A stretch of 64,000 nt of DNA from Roseomonas sp. (GTDB lineage: Bacteria; Pseudomonadota; Alphaproteobacteria; Acetobacterales; Acetobacteraceae). Of the stretch, positions 33,492 to 41,959 are shown one piece after another. Position 1 is the first letter of the stretch, and the number at the start of each line of letters is the position of its first letter. Both the position numbers and the translations under genes were made by a program. Below the pieces are notes generated by a model. The model was not told where the DNA came from. It saw only the letters and a program-made list of their open reading frames with translations, and did no database searches. Where the stretch lies: NCBI GenBank assembly GCA_020249285.1, contig JADCFX010000004.1:124001-188000 (forward strand), read 5' to 3'.

Positions 33492-35033
33492 TTACCCCCG
33501 CATTTCCGGCCCCTCCAAGAACGCTTCGGCCTTGGCGCGCATCGCGGCCAGTTTTTCGGGCTTCAGCTTACGCAAGCCCATCAGCGGCATGGCCATGCGC
33601 GGATTGCGTGCAAAATCATCCGCGTGGCGCGCGATGAAATCCCAATAGAGGAAATTGAACGGGCAGGCGCGCGGCCCCACCGCATCCTTCGCGTCATGCG
33701 CGCAGCCGCGGCAATAATCGCCCATGCGGTTGATATAGGCAGCCGACGCCGCATAGGGCTTGGACGCCATCACCCCGCCATCGGCGTAAAGCGCCATGCC
33801 CTGGGTATTGGGCAATTCCACCCATTCAAAGGCATCGGCATAGACCGCAAGATACCAGCGATTGACCTCGGCTGGATCAAGCCCCGCGATTAGCGCAAAA
33901 TTGCCCGTGATCATCAGGCGCTGGATGTGATGCGCATAGGCGTAATCGCGTGTCTGCCCCACTGCCTGCGACATGCAGCGCATTGAGGTCTCCGCCCCCC
34001 AGTAAAACGCCGGCAAGGGGCGCTTGGCCGCAAGCGCATTGCCTTCCGCGTAACCGGGCATCAGCAGCCAATAGAGCCCGCGCACATATTCGCGCCAGCC
34101 AATGATCTGACGAATAAAGCCTTCGACGGCATTGAGCGGCGCCGTGCCATCACGCCAAGCCTGTTCCGCCGCGCGGCAAATCGCCAAGGGATCAAGCAGC
34201 CCGATATTGAGGCTGGTTGAAATCAGCGAATGAAACAGAAAAGGCTGCCCCGCCGCCATTGCATCCTGGTAATCGCCAAAGCGCGGCAGGCGATCACGAA
34301 TGAAGGCCGCAAGTGCTGCTTCAGCATCGCGCGCTGTCACAGGCCAGGCGAAGCTCTCCGCCGCGCCGAAATGCGCGCCGAAACGCTCAGTGACAAGCGC
34401 CATGACATCGCGCGTGATCTCATCTGGGGCGAAGCGCGGCGCGGCGGGCGGTGTCACACCTTTCGGCAAGGCCGCGCGATTTTCGGCATCGTAATTCCAG
34501 GCGCCGCCGGCGGGTTCATCGCCCTCCATCAGCAGGCCGGTTTCGCGGCGCATGTCGCGATAGAAAAACTCCATCCGGTATTGCTTGCGCCCCTTGGCCC
34601 AGGCGCGAAAGCGCGGCAGGTCGCAGATGAAGCGATGATCAGGGCGGATTTCGACCGGCAGGCCCAGGGATTTCTCCCAAGCCTGCATGTCCTGAAACAC
34701 GCGCCATTCACCGGGATGGGTTGCAATCACCCGCTCTGGCCGATGCCGCGCGACCGCACGCGCCACTTCGCCGGCAAAGCTTTGCGTATTCGCCGGATCA
34801 TCCAGGCGGATGTAATCCACGGCCACGCCGCGCGCTGCCAAATCGCGGGCGAAATGGCGCATGGCGGATAGAATCAAGATGATCTTTTGCGGATGGTGGG
34901 GCACATAGGTGCATTCCGCCATCACCTCCATCATCAACACGCGATCTCGCGCGGGGTCCAGCCCTTCCAAAGCGGAAAGACCGGGTGTCAATTGATCGCC
35001 CAGCACCACGCGCAGGGCTGCGGTTTTGGTCAT
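33492..35033 (-). CDS. Cryptochrome/photolyase of the iron-sulfur (PhrB, 6-4) class
   Basis: A 513-residue FeS-BCP family protein. The N-terminus LRVVLGDQLTPGLSAL is typical. Four cysteines expected to hold the 4Fe-4S cluster are seen: one in SMRCMSQ, two in YCRGCAHD and one in PRACPFNF. FAD-domain segments GFIRQIIGWREYVRGLYW and LMITGNFALIAGLDP are present. Members repair 6-4 photoproducts or act as photoreceptors. The start overlaps the DUF6134 gene by four bases. Confidence 0.93.
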   Translation of the reverse strand: MTKTAALRVVLGDQLTPGLSALEGLDPARDRVLMMEVMAECTYVPHHPQKIILILSAMRHFARDLAARGVAVDYIRLDDPANTQSFAGEVARAVARHRPERVIATHPGEWRVFQDMQAWEKSLGLPVEIRPDHRFICDLPRFRAWAKGRKQYRMEFFYRDMRRETGLLMEGDEPAGGAWNYDAENRAALPKGVTPPAAPRFAPDEITRDVMALVTERFGAHFGAAESFAWPVTARDAEAALAAFIRDRLPRFGDYQDAMAAGQPFLFHSLISTSLNIGLLDPLAICRAAEQAWRDGTAPLNAVEGFIRQIIGWREYVRGLYWLLMPGYAEGNALAAKRPLPAFYWGAETSMRCMSQAVGQTRDYAYAHHIQRLMITGNFALIAGLDPAEVNRWYLAVYADAFEWVELPNTQGMALYADGGVMASKPYAASAAYINRMGDYCRGCAHDAKDAVGPRACPFNFLYWDFIARHADDFARNPRMAMPLMGLRKLKPEKLAAMRAKAEAFLEGPEMRG

Positions 35034-35635
35034 CCCATCAGCTCATAAACAACGGCGCTGCCATCCTCGCCCTTGGTCGTGAGTGCCACCCAGCGGCCTT
35101 CAGCATCGTAGCGCGCCACGGCGTCAACCGCGCCGTTCAGGCTGAATTGCACGCCGCCGCTCGGCACCGCGCTGCGCGCGGCAGTGCCCGGGATAAGCGT
35201 ACAATTCACTGGGCGGATCAACGGGCGGGCAAAGTTCCCGCCATTCCACCAGGTAAGCGGTGCGGCATTGGCGGGCAGGCGCTGCGTGCCCTCCGGCCCC
35301 TGCGCCACCAAAGCACCACCTTCAACAGCAACGCGCGCCTCGGTCACGGTGCCGTTGCGGTCATGGCGCGATGTCAGGCGTTGCAGCCGGTCCTGCGCCC
35401 ATTCTTCCGCGATATCATGGCGCAGCCGAAACACGGTGAAGCCAGCCAATTTCACCTGCAAGGCGATGTCGCTTTGCACCGTAAGCCTCTGCGCATTGCC
35501 CGAAAGCCGCACCTGATGCGTGCCAATCTCTCGGCCTTCGCGCAGGACGCGAAAGCGCACCGGCCCGGGGGCGGCGAAGGCGCTGGCGGGCAGCAGCATC
35601 CCTGGCAGCATGAGAAAAGCACGTCGCAACATCAT
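35030..35635 (-). CDS. Exported DUF6134-like protein
   Basis: A 201-residue protein with a signal peptide (MMLRRAFLMLPGMLLPASAFA). The rest is beta-rich: VRFRVLREGREIGTHQVRL, then a segment ending in WWNGGNFARPLIRP. This fits the family I know as DUF6134, of unknown function and often linked with photolyase genes. It overlaps both the upstream SDR and the downstream FeS photolyase by four bases. Confidence 0.65.
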   Translation of the reverse strand: MMLRRAFLMLPGMLLPASAFAAPGPVRFRVLREGREIGTHQVRLSGNAQRLTVQSDIALQVKLAGFTVFRLRHDIAEEWAQDRLQRLTSRHDRNGTVTEARVAVEGGALVAQGPEGTQRLPANAAPLTWWNGGNFARPLIRPVNCTLIPGTAARSAVPSGGVQFSLNGAVDAVARYDAEGRWVALTTKGEDGSAVVYELMG

Positions 35636-36360
35636 CCGCGGCTCCGCAGCGTTGAACGGCCGCCATCCACGGCCATGATCTGGCCGGTAATCCAGCCCGC
35701 CTGATCTGATAGCAGAAAATCCGCCAGCGCAGCGGCATCATCCCCTTCCCCCAACCGGGGGATGGGGTGCTGCTTGGCAATCGCTTCCGCCATTTGCGCA
35801 TTTGCCAGCAGGGGCGCGGCCATGGTGCTGCGGGTCAGCGATGGCGCGATGCAATTGATGCGAATGGCCGGCGCCAATTCGGCGGCGAGTGCCACCGTCA
35901 GCCCCTCCACCGCACCCTTGGCGGCGGCAATGGCGGCGTGGTTGGTGAAACCAGCGCGCGCGGCGATGGAAGAAAACAGCACCACCGCGCCCCGCCCCGC
36001 CGCCAGCGCATCCTGCGCCGCCTGAATGGCAAGCATGGCGCCCAGCGCATTCAGCCGAAAGGCGCTTATCATATCCGCCTCCGTCACGCGTTTCAGCGGC
36101 TTCAGCGCAATGGAACCAACGCAATAGGCAAGCCCCGCCAGCGGCGTCCCAGCGGCAGCAACCGCAGCACGCTGCGCCGCCGCGTCTTCCACATCGGCCG
36201 GGATCGCGATGCTGCCGGGAATCTCGGTGGCCAGCGCCGCAAGTCGCGCGGCATCGCGCGCCACCAGCGCCGGGCGAAGCCCCCGTGCCGCCACGCGCCG
36301 CGCCAAAGCCGCCCCCACCGCGCCGGTCGCGCCCAAAATCAGAATTGTACCCTCGGCCAT
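35632..36360 (-). CDS. SDR-family protein with the catalytic tyrosine replaced
   Basis: A 242-residue short-chain dehydrogenase fold: ILGATGAVG (9-16), AYCVGS in place of NNAG, Asn104, the serine in FSSIAA (130/131) and Lys148. The tyrosine expected four residues before that lysine is Ile144 (HAAIAAAK), so normal SDR proton transfer is not possible by the usual route. The C-terminus AGWITGQIMAVDGGRS is standard. It is first in the SDR-DUF6134-photolyase operon, which suggests a role in the light/oxidative response. Confidence 0.82.
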   Translation of the reverse strand: MAEGTILILGATGAVGAALARRVAARGLRPALVARDAARLAALATEIPGSIAIPADVEDAAAQRAAVAAAGTPLAGLAYCVGSIALKPLKRVTEADMISAFRLNALGAMLAIQAAQDALAAGRGAVVLFSSIAARAGFTNHAAIAAAKGAVEGLTVALAAELAPAIRINCIAPSLTRSTMAAPLLANAQMAEAIAKQHPIPRLGEGDDAAALADFLLSDQAGWITGQIMAVDGGRSTLRSRG

Positions 36361-36454
36361 GCTGCCCTCCGCTTTCCTGTCCTCAAATGGTCACGCGCGG
36401 CGAAAGCGCGAGGGGCGCGACAAACCGGCCGCGTTGTGCGAATAAGGATTCGCG

Positions 36455-36985
36455 ATGCGTCAACTCCTTCTGCTGCGCCATGCCAAATCCGCCTGGGATG
36501 ACCCGGCATTGGCCGATCATGCCCGGCCCTTGAATGGCAGGGGAAAGCGCGCGGCGGCGGCGATGGCTAACGCCATGCGCAGGCTGGGGCTCGCGCCCGA
36601 TGTGGTGCTGGTATCTTCTGCCAGGCGCACGCTGCAAACCCTGGAAGCGCTTTCCCCCCTGCCCGATAGCCCCATCATCGAACCGATGGATGAGCTTTAT
36701 TTGGCGTCCTGGCAGAACCTTCTCGCGCTTTTGCACCGCGTGCCGGAAACCGCGCGGAGCGTGCTGCTGATTGGCCACAACCCCGGCCTGCATGATCTGG
36801 CCCTGGCCCTGACCGGTGCAGATTCCATGGCGCGCAACCCGGATGCGCGGCGCATGGCCGAAGCCTTCCCGACCGCCGCTTTGGCGGAATTCAGCATCTC
36901 CAGCCCTTGGCCCGGCCTGGCGGAAGGCGGCGGGCGGCTGGTGCGCTTCATGATCCCGGCCGATCTGCCGGAAATGGCAGAATGA
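36455..36985 (+). CDS. sixA: SixA-like phosphohistidine phosphatase
   Basis: A 176-residue member of the histidine phosphatase superfamily: the phosphate-accepting LLLRHAKSAWD near the start and the second histidine in LLIGHNPGLHDLA. SixA removes phosphate from histidine phosphotransfer domains. AAGGA precedes the ATG. The stop overlaps the start of a CYTH/CHAD protein by four bases (ATGA), a pairing that suggests a function in polyphosphate or phosphorelay control. Confidence 0.88.
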   Translation: MRQLLLLRHAKSAWDDPALADHARPLNGRGKRAAAAMANAMRRLGLAPDVVLVSSARRTLQTLEALSPLPDSPIIEPMDELYLASWQNLLALLHRVPETARSVLLIGHNPGLHDLALALTGADSMARNPDARRMAEAFPTAALAEFSISSPWPGLAEGGGRLVRFMIPADLPEMAE

Positions 36986-38535
36986 CCGATCAAGAAAGTG
37001 CGGAAGCCGAGGCGGCATCGGAAGCGCCGGAGGTGACAGTGGCGCCGGAGCCTGAGGCGCTTGAACTTGAATTCCGCATGGCACCTGAGGAAATCCCGCT
37101 TCTTGCGCATTTGCCCATTCTGGCCGCCCTCCGAAAGGGCCGCATTTCCTCGGTTGCGGAGGAAATAAGGTGGCTGGATACGCCCGGCGGCGCGGTGATG
37201 GGTTCAGGCAAGCTGATCGAAGTGCCCCGGCGTGGCCCAAAGCGATTGGTCACCTTGCAGCCGGCGGCTGATGCCCCTTGGCATCCTGGGATGGTGCTGC
37301 CTTCGACTGCCCTGCCGAGCCCCACCCAGGAACAAGCCGATGGCAGCGTGGAGGCGCTGATCCCTCTCGCCGCCTTTTCTGGCAGGCGGCGCCGTCAGAC
37401 CCTGGTCCTGGGTGACGCCACGGTGCAGCTCCGCGTCCTGCATGGGCATTTGCGGACAGTCATGGCCGAGCGCGAAGTGGCCCGCGTGACCCTTATGGGT
37501 CCGCCAGAGGCGGTATTGGATCTGGCCCAACGCTTGGCCGCGGTATGTCCGCTATTGCCATCAAGATTCAGCCTGGCTGCCGAAGCCTTGAGCCTTGCCA
37601 CCGGACAGACCCCGCCCCCGCGCCGGCGTGGCGCGCCGGATACCTCGGGCGCTGATACGCTGGAGGCATGCTTCACGCTTGCCATTGGTCATTTGCTGGA
37701 GGTTGCGTCCCATTACGCGCCAATCGCCCGCGCTGGCACTGCGATGGAGGGCGTGCATCAATTACGGGTCGCGATGCGGCGCTTGAGATCGGTTCTAAAG
37801 GTCTTCCGCCCAGTCACGGATGCGCCGCAGGGCCGCGCGCTGGATGAGGCGTTGCAAAGCTTCTTGAAGCTACTTGGGCCGGCACGGGATTGGGATGTGT
37901 TTTTGGCCGGGATCGGGGCGGAGATGACCGATCTTTTGCCGGATGATCGCCGCATGCGGGCCTTGCTGCGTGCCGCAGAAGCGGAACGCCAAACAGCCTA
38001 TAAGGGACTTGCTGAAGCGCTGGACGGGCCGGCTTGGCGCGCCTTGCTGCTGGCCGGCATCGCCTTCGTGCTCCGCAAACCCTGGCGTGACGGGGCTGAT
38101 CCCGAAAGGCTTGAGCGTTTGGAGGCTCCTCCACAGGATTTTGCCGCGCTGGTATTGGGGAAGCGCTGGCGCAAATTGCGCAAGGCAGGCGAAGACATCG
38201 AGGAGCTGGAGCCCGAAGCGCTGCATGAGCTTCGCCTTGATGCAAAGCGCCTGCGTTATGCCGCCGAGGTCATGGCCCCAATCTTCCCGAGCAAGGCGAC
38301 GCGCCGGTTCCAGCGGAACCTATCCGCATTGCAGGAGGAATTGGGGCTGAGCAATGATGCTTCGGTCGCGCGCGGTTTGGTACAGCATCTTGACCGCGAC
38401 AAGGATACGGGCCGCGCCTGGGCGATTGGCATTGTGGAAGGCTGGTGCCTGGCGCGGACCACAGCGGATCGAGAAGCCATTCTGGAGATTTGGGACAGGC
38501 TTGATACCAAAGAGTCATTCTGGTCAGTGGATTAG
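36982..38535 (+). CDS. CHAD-domain protein with degenerate CYTH domain
   Basis: A 517-residue protein. The C-terminal half (about 225-510) is a CHAD domain: VHQLRVAMRRLRSVLKVFRP and ALHELRLDAKRLRYAAE carry the histidines and basic residues that bind polyphosphate. The N-terminal part resembles CYTH triphosphatases, but the signature ExExK reads ELEFR and much of the basic tunnel sequence is missing, so catalytic activity is doubtful. I start it at the ATG at 36982, coupled to sixA; the frame is open upstream inside sixA. Confidence 0.82.
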   Translation: MTDQESAEAEAASEAPEVTVAPEPEALELEFRMAPEEIPLLAHLPILAALRKGRISSVAEEIRWLDTPGGAVMGSGKLIEVPRRGPKRLVTLQPAADAPWHPGMVLPSTALPSPTQEQADGSVEALIPLAAFSGRRRRQTLVLGDATVQLRVLHGHLRTVMAEREVARVTLMGPPEAVLDLAQRLAAVCPLLPSRFSLAAEALSLATGQTPPPRRRGAPDTSGADTLEACFTLAIGHLLEVASHYAPIARAGTAMEGVHQLRVAMRRLRSVLKVFRPVTDAPQGRALDEALQSFLKLLGPARDWDVFLAGIGAEMTDLLPDDRRMRALLRAAEAERQTAYKGLAEALDGPAWRALLLAGIAFVLRKPWRDGADPERLERLEAPPQDFAALVLGKRWRKLRKAGEDIEELEPEALHELRLDAKRLRYAAEVMAPIFPSKATRRFQRNLSALQEELGLSNDASVARGLVQHLDRDKDTGRAWAIGIVEGWCLARTTADREAILEIWDRLDTKESFWSVD

Positions 38536-38544
38536 CCGCATCTC

Positions 38545-38578
38545 CTCGCGTTTTGCGTGAGTGTGACACATTTTTTTT
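38545..38578 (+). terminator. Possible terminator after the CHAD gene
   Basis: CTCGCG (38545-38550) can pair with CGTGAG (38556-38561), including one G-U pair; after nine bases comes a run of eight T (38571-38578). The gap between stem and T run is longer than usual, so this is tentative. Confidence 0.35.
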
Positions 38579-38591
38579 ACATTATGAGCGG

Positions 38592-38620
38592 TTGTAACAC
38601 GGCGAAAAATTCGGTTATCC
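38592..38620 (+). promoter_or_regulatory. Candidate promoter giving a near-leaderless transcript
   Basis: TTGTAA (38592-38597) and TTATCC (38615-38620) are 17 bases apart in an AT-rich stretch. Transcription would start near 38627, at or just before the GTG start of the nuclease-like gene. The same -10 box and spacing is seen upstream of gltA. Confidence 0.35.
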
Positions 38621-38627
38621 CTATTTT

Positions 38628-39179
38628 GTGCGTGAACCAAGGCGTATTTTTAAAGGCAGGCAGGTTAGGTCCGGCTTTGGCGGCTCCGGGCTCGGTATTG
38701 CTTGCGCGGTGATTGCGGCGCTTTTTCTTGGTTTTGGCTTGCCGTCCAACCTGTTCGGCTCTGCCCCGGCGGATCGCCCCATCACGGCTGAGCCCACTCA
38801 AATCCGAGTATTCGATGGTGAGACGCTCGGCCTTGGGGATCGCATCATCCGGCTTTCCGGCATTGCCGCCCCAGCGCGGGGTGAGGCTTGTGGCGGCGAG
38901 GCCTCGGGCGCGGATTGCGGCGCGGCGGCGGCGGCGGCGCTGGCGCGCTTGGTTCAGGGCCAAAATATTACCTGCCGGATTGAAGGCCATGACGGCTTCC
39001 GCCGCGGGCTTGGCCGCTGCACCGCCGGTGGGCGCGATTTGAGCGCCACGATGGTGGAATCGGGTTATGCGCTGGCATCGGTATCTGTTCTACGCCCCCT
39101 GGAAGTGGCGGCGCGTGATGGCCGGCAGGGGCTTTGGGCTGATGCCAGCCGGATGCCCGCCGATTGGCGTCGGCGTTGA
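38628..39179 (+). CDS. Membrane-anchored thermonuclease-like protein, active site altered
   Basis: A 183-residue protein with an N-terminal membrane segment (ACAVIAALFLGFGLP) and a staphylococcal-nuclease-like fold: VFDGETLGLGDRIIRLSGI, CRIEGHDGFRRGLGRC, LSATMVESGYALA and GLWADASRMPADWRRR. The nuclease residues usually found in RLxGIDAPE are replaced (RLSGIAAPA), losing the catalytic Asp and Glu. Four cysteines are probably paired outside the membrane. The start is the GTG at 38628, without a Shine-Dalgarno sequence. It may be a binding protein now, not a nuclease. Confidence 0.7.
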   Translation: MREPRRIFKGRQVRSGFGGSGLGIACAVIAALFLGFGLPSNLFGSAPADRPITAEPTQIRVFDGETLGLGDRIIRLSGIAAPARGEACGGEASGADCGAAAAAALARLVQGQNITCRIEGHDGFRRGLGRCTAGGRDLSATMVESGYALASVSVLRPLEVAARDGRQGLWADASRMPADWRRR

Positions 39180-39286
39180 GCGCCTTTGCCTATTTCTGAA
39201 ATGGGCCGCGCGCAGCGTTTTACCCCGATCTTCAAGGGCGATTTACGCTTTGGCGTTAGGCTTCGCCCGCCTGCCGGTCACTCGGT

Positions 39287-39315
39287 TTGCCAATCTGCCC
39301 GCTACACCCTTATCC
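39287..39315 (+). promoter_or_regulatory. Candidate promoter of gltA
   Basis: TTGCCA (39287-39292) is 17 bases from TTATCC (39310-39315). The -35 box matches five of six consensus positions. The predicted leader is about 60 bases to the ATG at 39383. An alternative -10 (CATAAT) lies just downstream. Confidence 0.4.
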
Positions 39316-39382
39316 TGCACCGCACCATAATTTAGCGCCCCCGCTTGTGCTGGTGGCGTGACCGTTTTTGAGGAAGACAAGC

Positions 39383-40690
39383 ATGACCACGAAGCCCCAG
39401 GGGTCCATTACCATCACGTTGGATGGCACCAACAAAAGCACGACGTTGCCCCTGCTGGGCGGCACGCTGGGCCCGCATGTTGCTGATATTCGCAAGCTTT
39501 ATGGCGATCTTGGGATTTTCACCTTCGACCCCGGCTATGGCGCGACCGCTTCCTGCGAAAGCACCATCACCTATATTGATGGCGATGCCGGCATTTTGCT
39601 CTATCGCGGCTATCCCATTGATCAATTGGCCGAAAAATCGAGCTTCCTGGAAATTTCCTATCTGCTGCTGAATGGCGATCTGCCCAATGCCGCGCAGTAT
39701 GAGGAATTCCGCAAGGGTGTGACCTATCACACCATGCTGCATGAACAGCTGCGCCGCTTCTTTGATGGCTTCCGCCGCGACGCGCACCCGATGGCGATAA
39801 TGTGCGGCGTGGTCGGCGCTTTGGCGGCCTTCTATCACGACAATCTGGACATCAATGATGCGCGCCAGCGTGAAATTGCTGCCTTCCGCCTGATTGCGAA
39901 AGTGCCGACCATTGCGGCCTGGGCGTATAAGTATTCCATCGGCCAGCCCTTCATGTATCCGCGCAATGATCTGAGCTATGCGGAAAATTTCTTGTACATG
40001 CTGAACGCCGTGCCGGCCGAGCCCTGGGTGAATAACCCGATCCTGGCGCGCGCCATGGATCGCATCATGATCCTGCATGCGGATCACGAACAGAATGCCT
40101 CCACCAGCACGGTGCGGCTGGCCGGTTCAACCGGCGCCAATCCCTTTGCCTGCATCGCGGCTGGTATCGCAGCCCTTTGGGGCCCGGCGCATGGTGGTGC
40201 CAATGAAGCCGTGCTGAAGATGCTCGCCGAAATTGGGCATCCCGAGAATATTCCTGCATTCATCAGCGAAGTGAAGGACAAGAACAGCCACACCAAACTG
40301 ATGGGCTTCGGCCACCGGGTCTATAAGAATTTCGATCCGCGCGCGAAGATCATGAAGGAAACCTGCCACGAAGTGCTGGCTGAACTCGGCATCAAGGACG
40401 AACCGCTGCTGGATATGGCGATGGAAATGGAACGCATTGCGCTTTCCGATGATTATTTCGTCAGCCGCAAGCTTTATCCGAATGTGGATTTCTATTCGGG
40501 CATTATCCTGAAGGCCATGGGCATTCCGACCCATATGTTCACCGTGCTGTTCGCCGTGGCGCGCACGGTGGGCTGGGTGAGCCAGTGGAAGGAATTGATC
40601 GAAGACCCGAGCCAACGCATCGGCCGCCCGCGTCAGGTCTATTCCGGTGCGGCGGAGCGCCCGTTTGTGCCGATGGCGCTCAGGACCTGA
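39383..40690 (+). CDS. gltA: Citrate synthase
   Basis: A 435-residue hexameric-type citrate synthase, first step of the TCA cycle. Seen in order: [18 protein letters not shown] near 52-69, [14 protein letters not shown] with an active-site His, [11 protein letters not shown] with the second His, [18 protein letters not shown], and the catalytic Asp in [10 protein letters not shown] chose the ATG at 39383 with GAGGAAG six bases upstream; a TTG at 39368 would be inside the ribosome binding region. It is transcribed alone. Confidence 0.97.
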   Translation: MTTKPQGSITITLDGTNKSTTLPLLGGTLGPHVADIRKLYGDLGIFTFDPGYGATASCESTITYIDGDAGILLYRGYPIDQLAEKSSFLEISYLLLNGDLPNAAQYEEFRKGVTYHTMLHEQLRRFFDGFRRDAHPMAIMCGVVGALAAFYHDNLDINDARQREIAAFRLIAKVPTIAAWAYKYSIGQPFMYPRNDLSYAENFLYMLNAVPAEPWVNNPILARAMDRIMILHADHEQNASTSTVRLAGSTGANPFACIAAGIAALWGPAHGGANEAVLKMLAEIGHPENIPAFISEVKDKNSHTKLMGFGHRVYKNFDPRAKIMKETCHEVLAELGIKDEPLLDMAMEMERIALSDDYFVSRKLYPNVDFYSGIILKAMGIPTHMFTVLFAVARTVGWVSQWKELIEDPSQRIGRPRQVYSGAAERPFVPMALRT

Positions 40691-40700
40691 TCATGGCTCC

Positions 40701-40728
40701 CCTCCCCGGGGTTTTCGCTTCGGGGAGG
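40701..40728 (+). terminator. Strong hairpin after gltA
   Basis: CCTCCCCG (40701-40708) and CGGGGAGG (40721-40728) form a perfect 8-base stem with a 12-base loop, ten bases after the gltA stop. No U tract follows, so it may protect the 3' end or mark a Rho-dependent end. Confidence 0.5.
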
Positions 40729-40918
40729 ATGCGCCGTTAATCCCGCGTCAGGAAAGATTACCCCAATTTTTTAAGGCTTCTCGTGCAATTATAGGTGCAT
40801 GGAAGCCGCCGACACGATCAACCATAAGCCGAAGATCAGGCTAAAATTGACGCCCCTTATGCAAAAGGGCGCCTCGGCGTTAACCTTTTATTCATCTTTA
40901 CCGCCTAAGGATTCTTCT

Positions 40919-41122
40919 ATGCTCAGTCTTAATTCCATAGCGGCCGTCTCCCAGGAAATCGCGGCGAATGCCGGGATCATCCAGGCGCGTTCCCCGGTAC
41001 AGCCGGTGGATGTTCTCCGCGGTAATGGCCAGGGGCAAAGCGCTCAGCGCTCCCTTGAAGCCGTCCCGCCGGAGCCTTCAAAGCCGATGCCGCGCGGGTC
41101 TTTGCTCGATCTGCGGGTCTAG
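40919..41122 (+). CDS. Small protein of unknown function
   Basis: A 67-residue protein starting at the ATG at 40919, with AAGGA seven bases upstream. It is rich in Ser, Ala and Pro with a C-terminus PRGSLLDLRV; no membrane segment or known motif. The frame is open back to 40799, but that part has unlikely composition. The 190 bases in front (40729-40918) are unusually AT-rich, with a near-perfect hairpin at 40851-40871 and TTAACC at 40880-40885, which resembles a CtrA half-site. That suggests a regulated small gene, but this is inference. Confidence 0.45.
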   Translation: MLSLNSIAAVSQEIAANAGIIQARSPVQPVDVLRGNGQGQSAQRSLEAVPPEPSKPMPRGSLLDLRV

Positions 41123-41158
41123 AGGTTTCCGGCTAAAGTTTTTGCGTTTGCCGCGACG

Positions 41159-41824
41159 CTATTTTCCGTCGAGCGCAGCCATCACGCCCGCCATCGCTCC
41201 TTGAAACATCTCCGGCGTCAGGCGTTTCGTTGAGGTATTGTAACGGCTGACATGATAGGAATCCGCCAAAATCAGCCCATCCGGCAGCCGATGCCTTGCG
41301 CCATGGGCAAAGTAGAAGCGCGAAGCCGGAATGCCCTTGGCGCGGAGAAGCGCGTTATGTGCCACCACACCCAAAGCGAGTACCACGCGCAGGCCCGGCA
41401 TGCCGGCAAGCTCGGCCTTCAGAAAGTCATTGCAGGCGCGGATTTCAGCGGGTAGCGGCAGGTTTTCCGGTGGCACGCAGCGCACCGCATTGGCGATGCG
41501 GCAGCCGGTCAACTCCATGCCATCCTTCGGGTCTTCGCCATAAGCACCGCGGGCCAGGCCATATTCAAGCAGGGTCGTGTAAAGCAGCTTTCCGGCATAA
41601 TCCCCGGTGAAGGGCCGCCCGGTGCGATTGGCGCCACGCACCCCGGGGGCAAGGCCAAGCACCAAAAGCGGCGCTTCCCGTGGCCCCCAAGATGGCACGG
41701 GCGCGTTATGCCAGCCGGGTTCCTTCGCCCGATTGGCAGCGCGATATTCGGCAAGCCTTGGGCAAAGCGCGCAATCGCGGCCCGGTGCCGACGCCTGTCC
41801 GCTTCGCGACCGCTCAGCAGACAC
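41159..41824 (-). CDS. Uracil-DNA glycosylase, type 5 (UdgB-like)
   Basis: A 221-residue DNA repair enzyme removing uracil and other deaminated bases. Motif A is GLAPGVRGANRTGRPFTGDYAG, in which the usual catalytic acid of other families is absent, as in type 5; motif B is YHVSRYNTSTKRLT. The cysteines of the 4Fe-4S cluster are in CALCPRL, TGCRIAN and VRCVPPEN. The start is a GTG at 41824. Two tandem palindromic repeats lie immediately upstream, so its promoter region has been remodelled. Confidence 0.87.
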   Translation of the reverse strand: MSAERSRSGQASAPGRDCALCPRLAEYRAANRAKEPGWHNAPVPSWGPREAPLLVLGLAPGVRGANRTGRPFTGDYAGKLLYTTLLEYGLARGAYGEDPKDGMELTGCRIANAVRCVPPENLPLPAEIRACNDFLKAELAGMPGLRVVLALGVVAHNALLRAKGIPASRFYFAHGARHRLPDGLILADSYHVSRYNTSTKRLTPEMFQGAMAGVMAALDGK

Positions 41825-41845
41825 GCGCTAAACCTTTGTTTGATC

Positions 41846-41889
41846 GCATTTTCCGAGCCGCCAAGTGACTCCACTTGGCTTGAAAATGC
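41846..41889. repeat. 44-base palindromic repeat, copy B1 (inverted orientation)
   Basis: Read on the minus strand this has outer arms GCATTTTC/GAAAATGC, inner arms CCAAGTG/CACTTGG, loop GAGT and the conserved CGGCTCG spacer, followed by GATCAAAC. It is the first of two tandem copies between the glycosylase and the NYN gene. Confidence 0.9.
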
Positions 41890-41902
41890 TCAAGGCTTGA
41901 TC

Positions 41903-41946
41903 GCATTTTCCGAGCCGCCAAGTGACTCCACTTGGCTTGAAAATGC
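41903..41946. repeat. 44-base palindromic repeat, copy B2 (inverted orientation)
   Basis: Identical to copy B1 over the element and most of the flank, with a period of 57 bases, so the pair arose by a recent tandem duplication. It ends 14 bases before the stop codon region of the NYN gene. Confidence 0.9.
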
Positions 41947-41959
41947 TCAGGCCTAGCGC

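Noticed and set aside
41846..41946. Two repeats with a spacer, resembling a minimal CRISPR array
   Set aside because: The whole 57-base period, including the supposed spacer, is duplicated; the unit is a palindromic intergenic element found elsewhere, and no cas gene is present.
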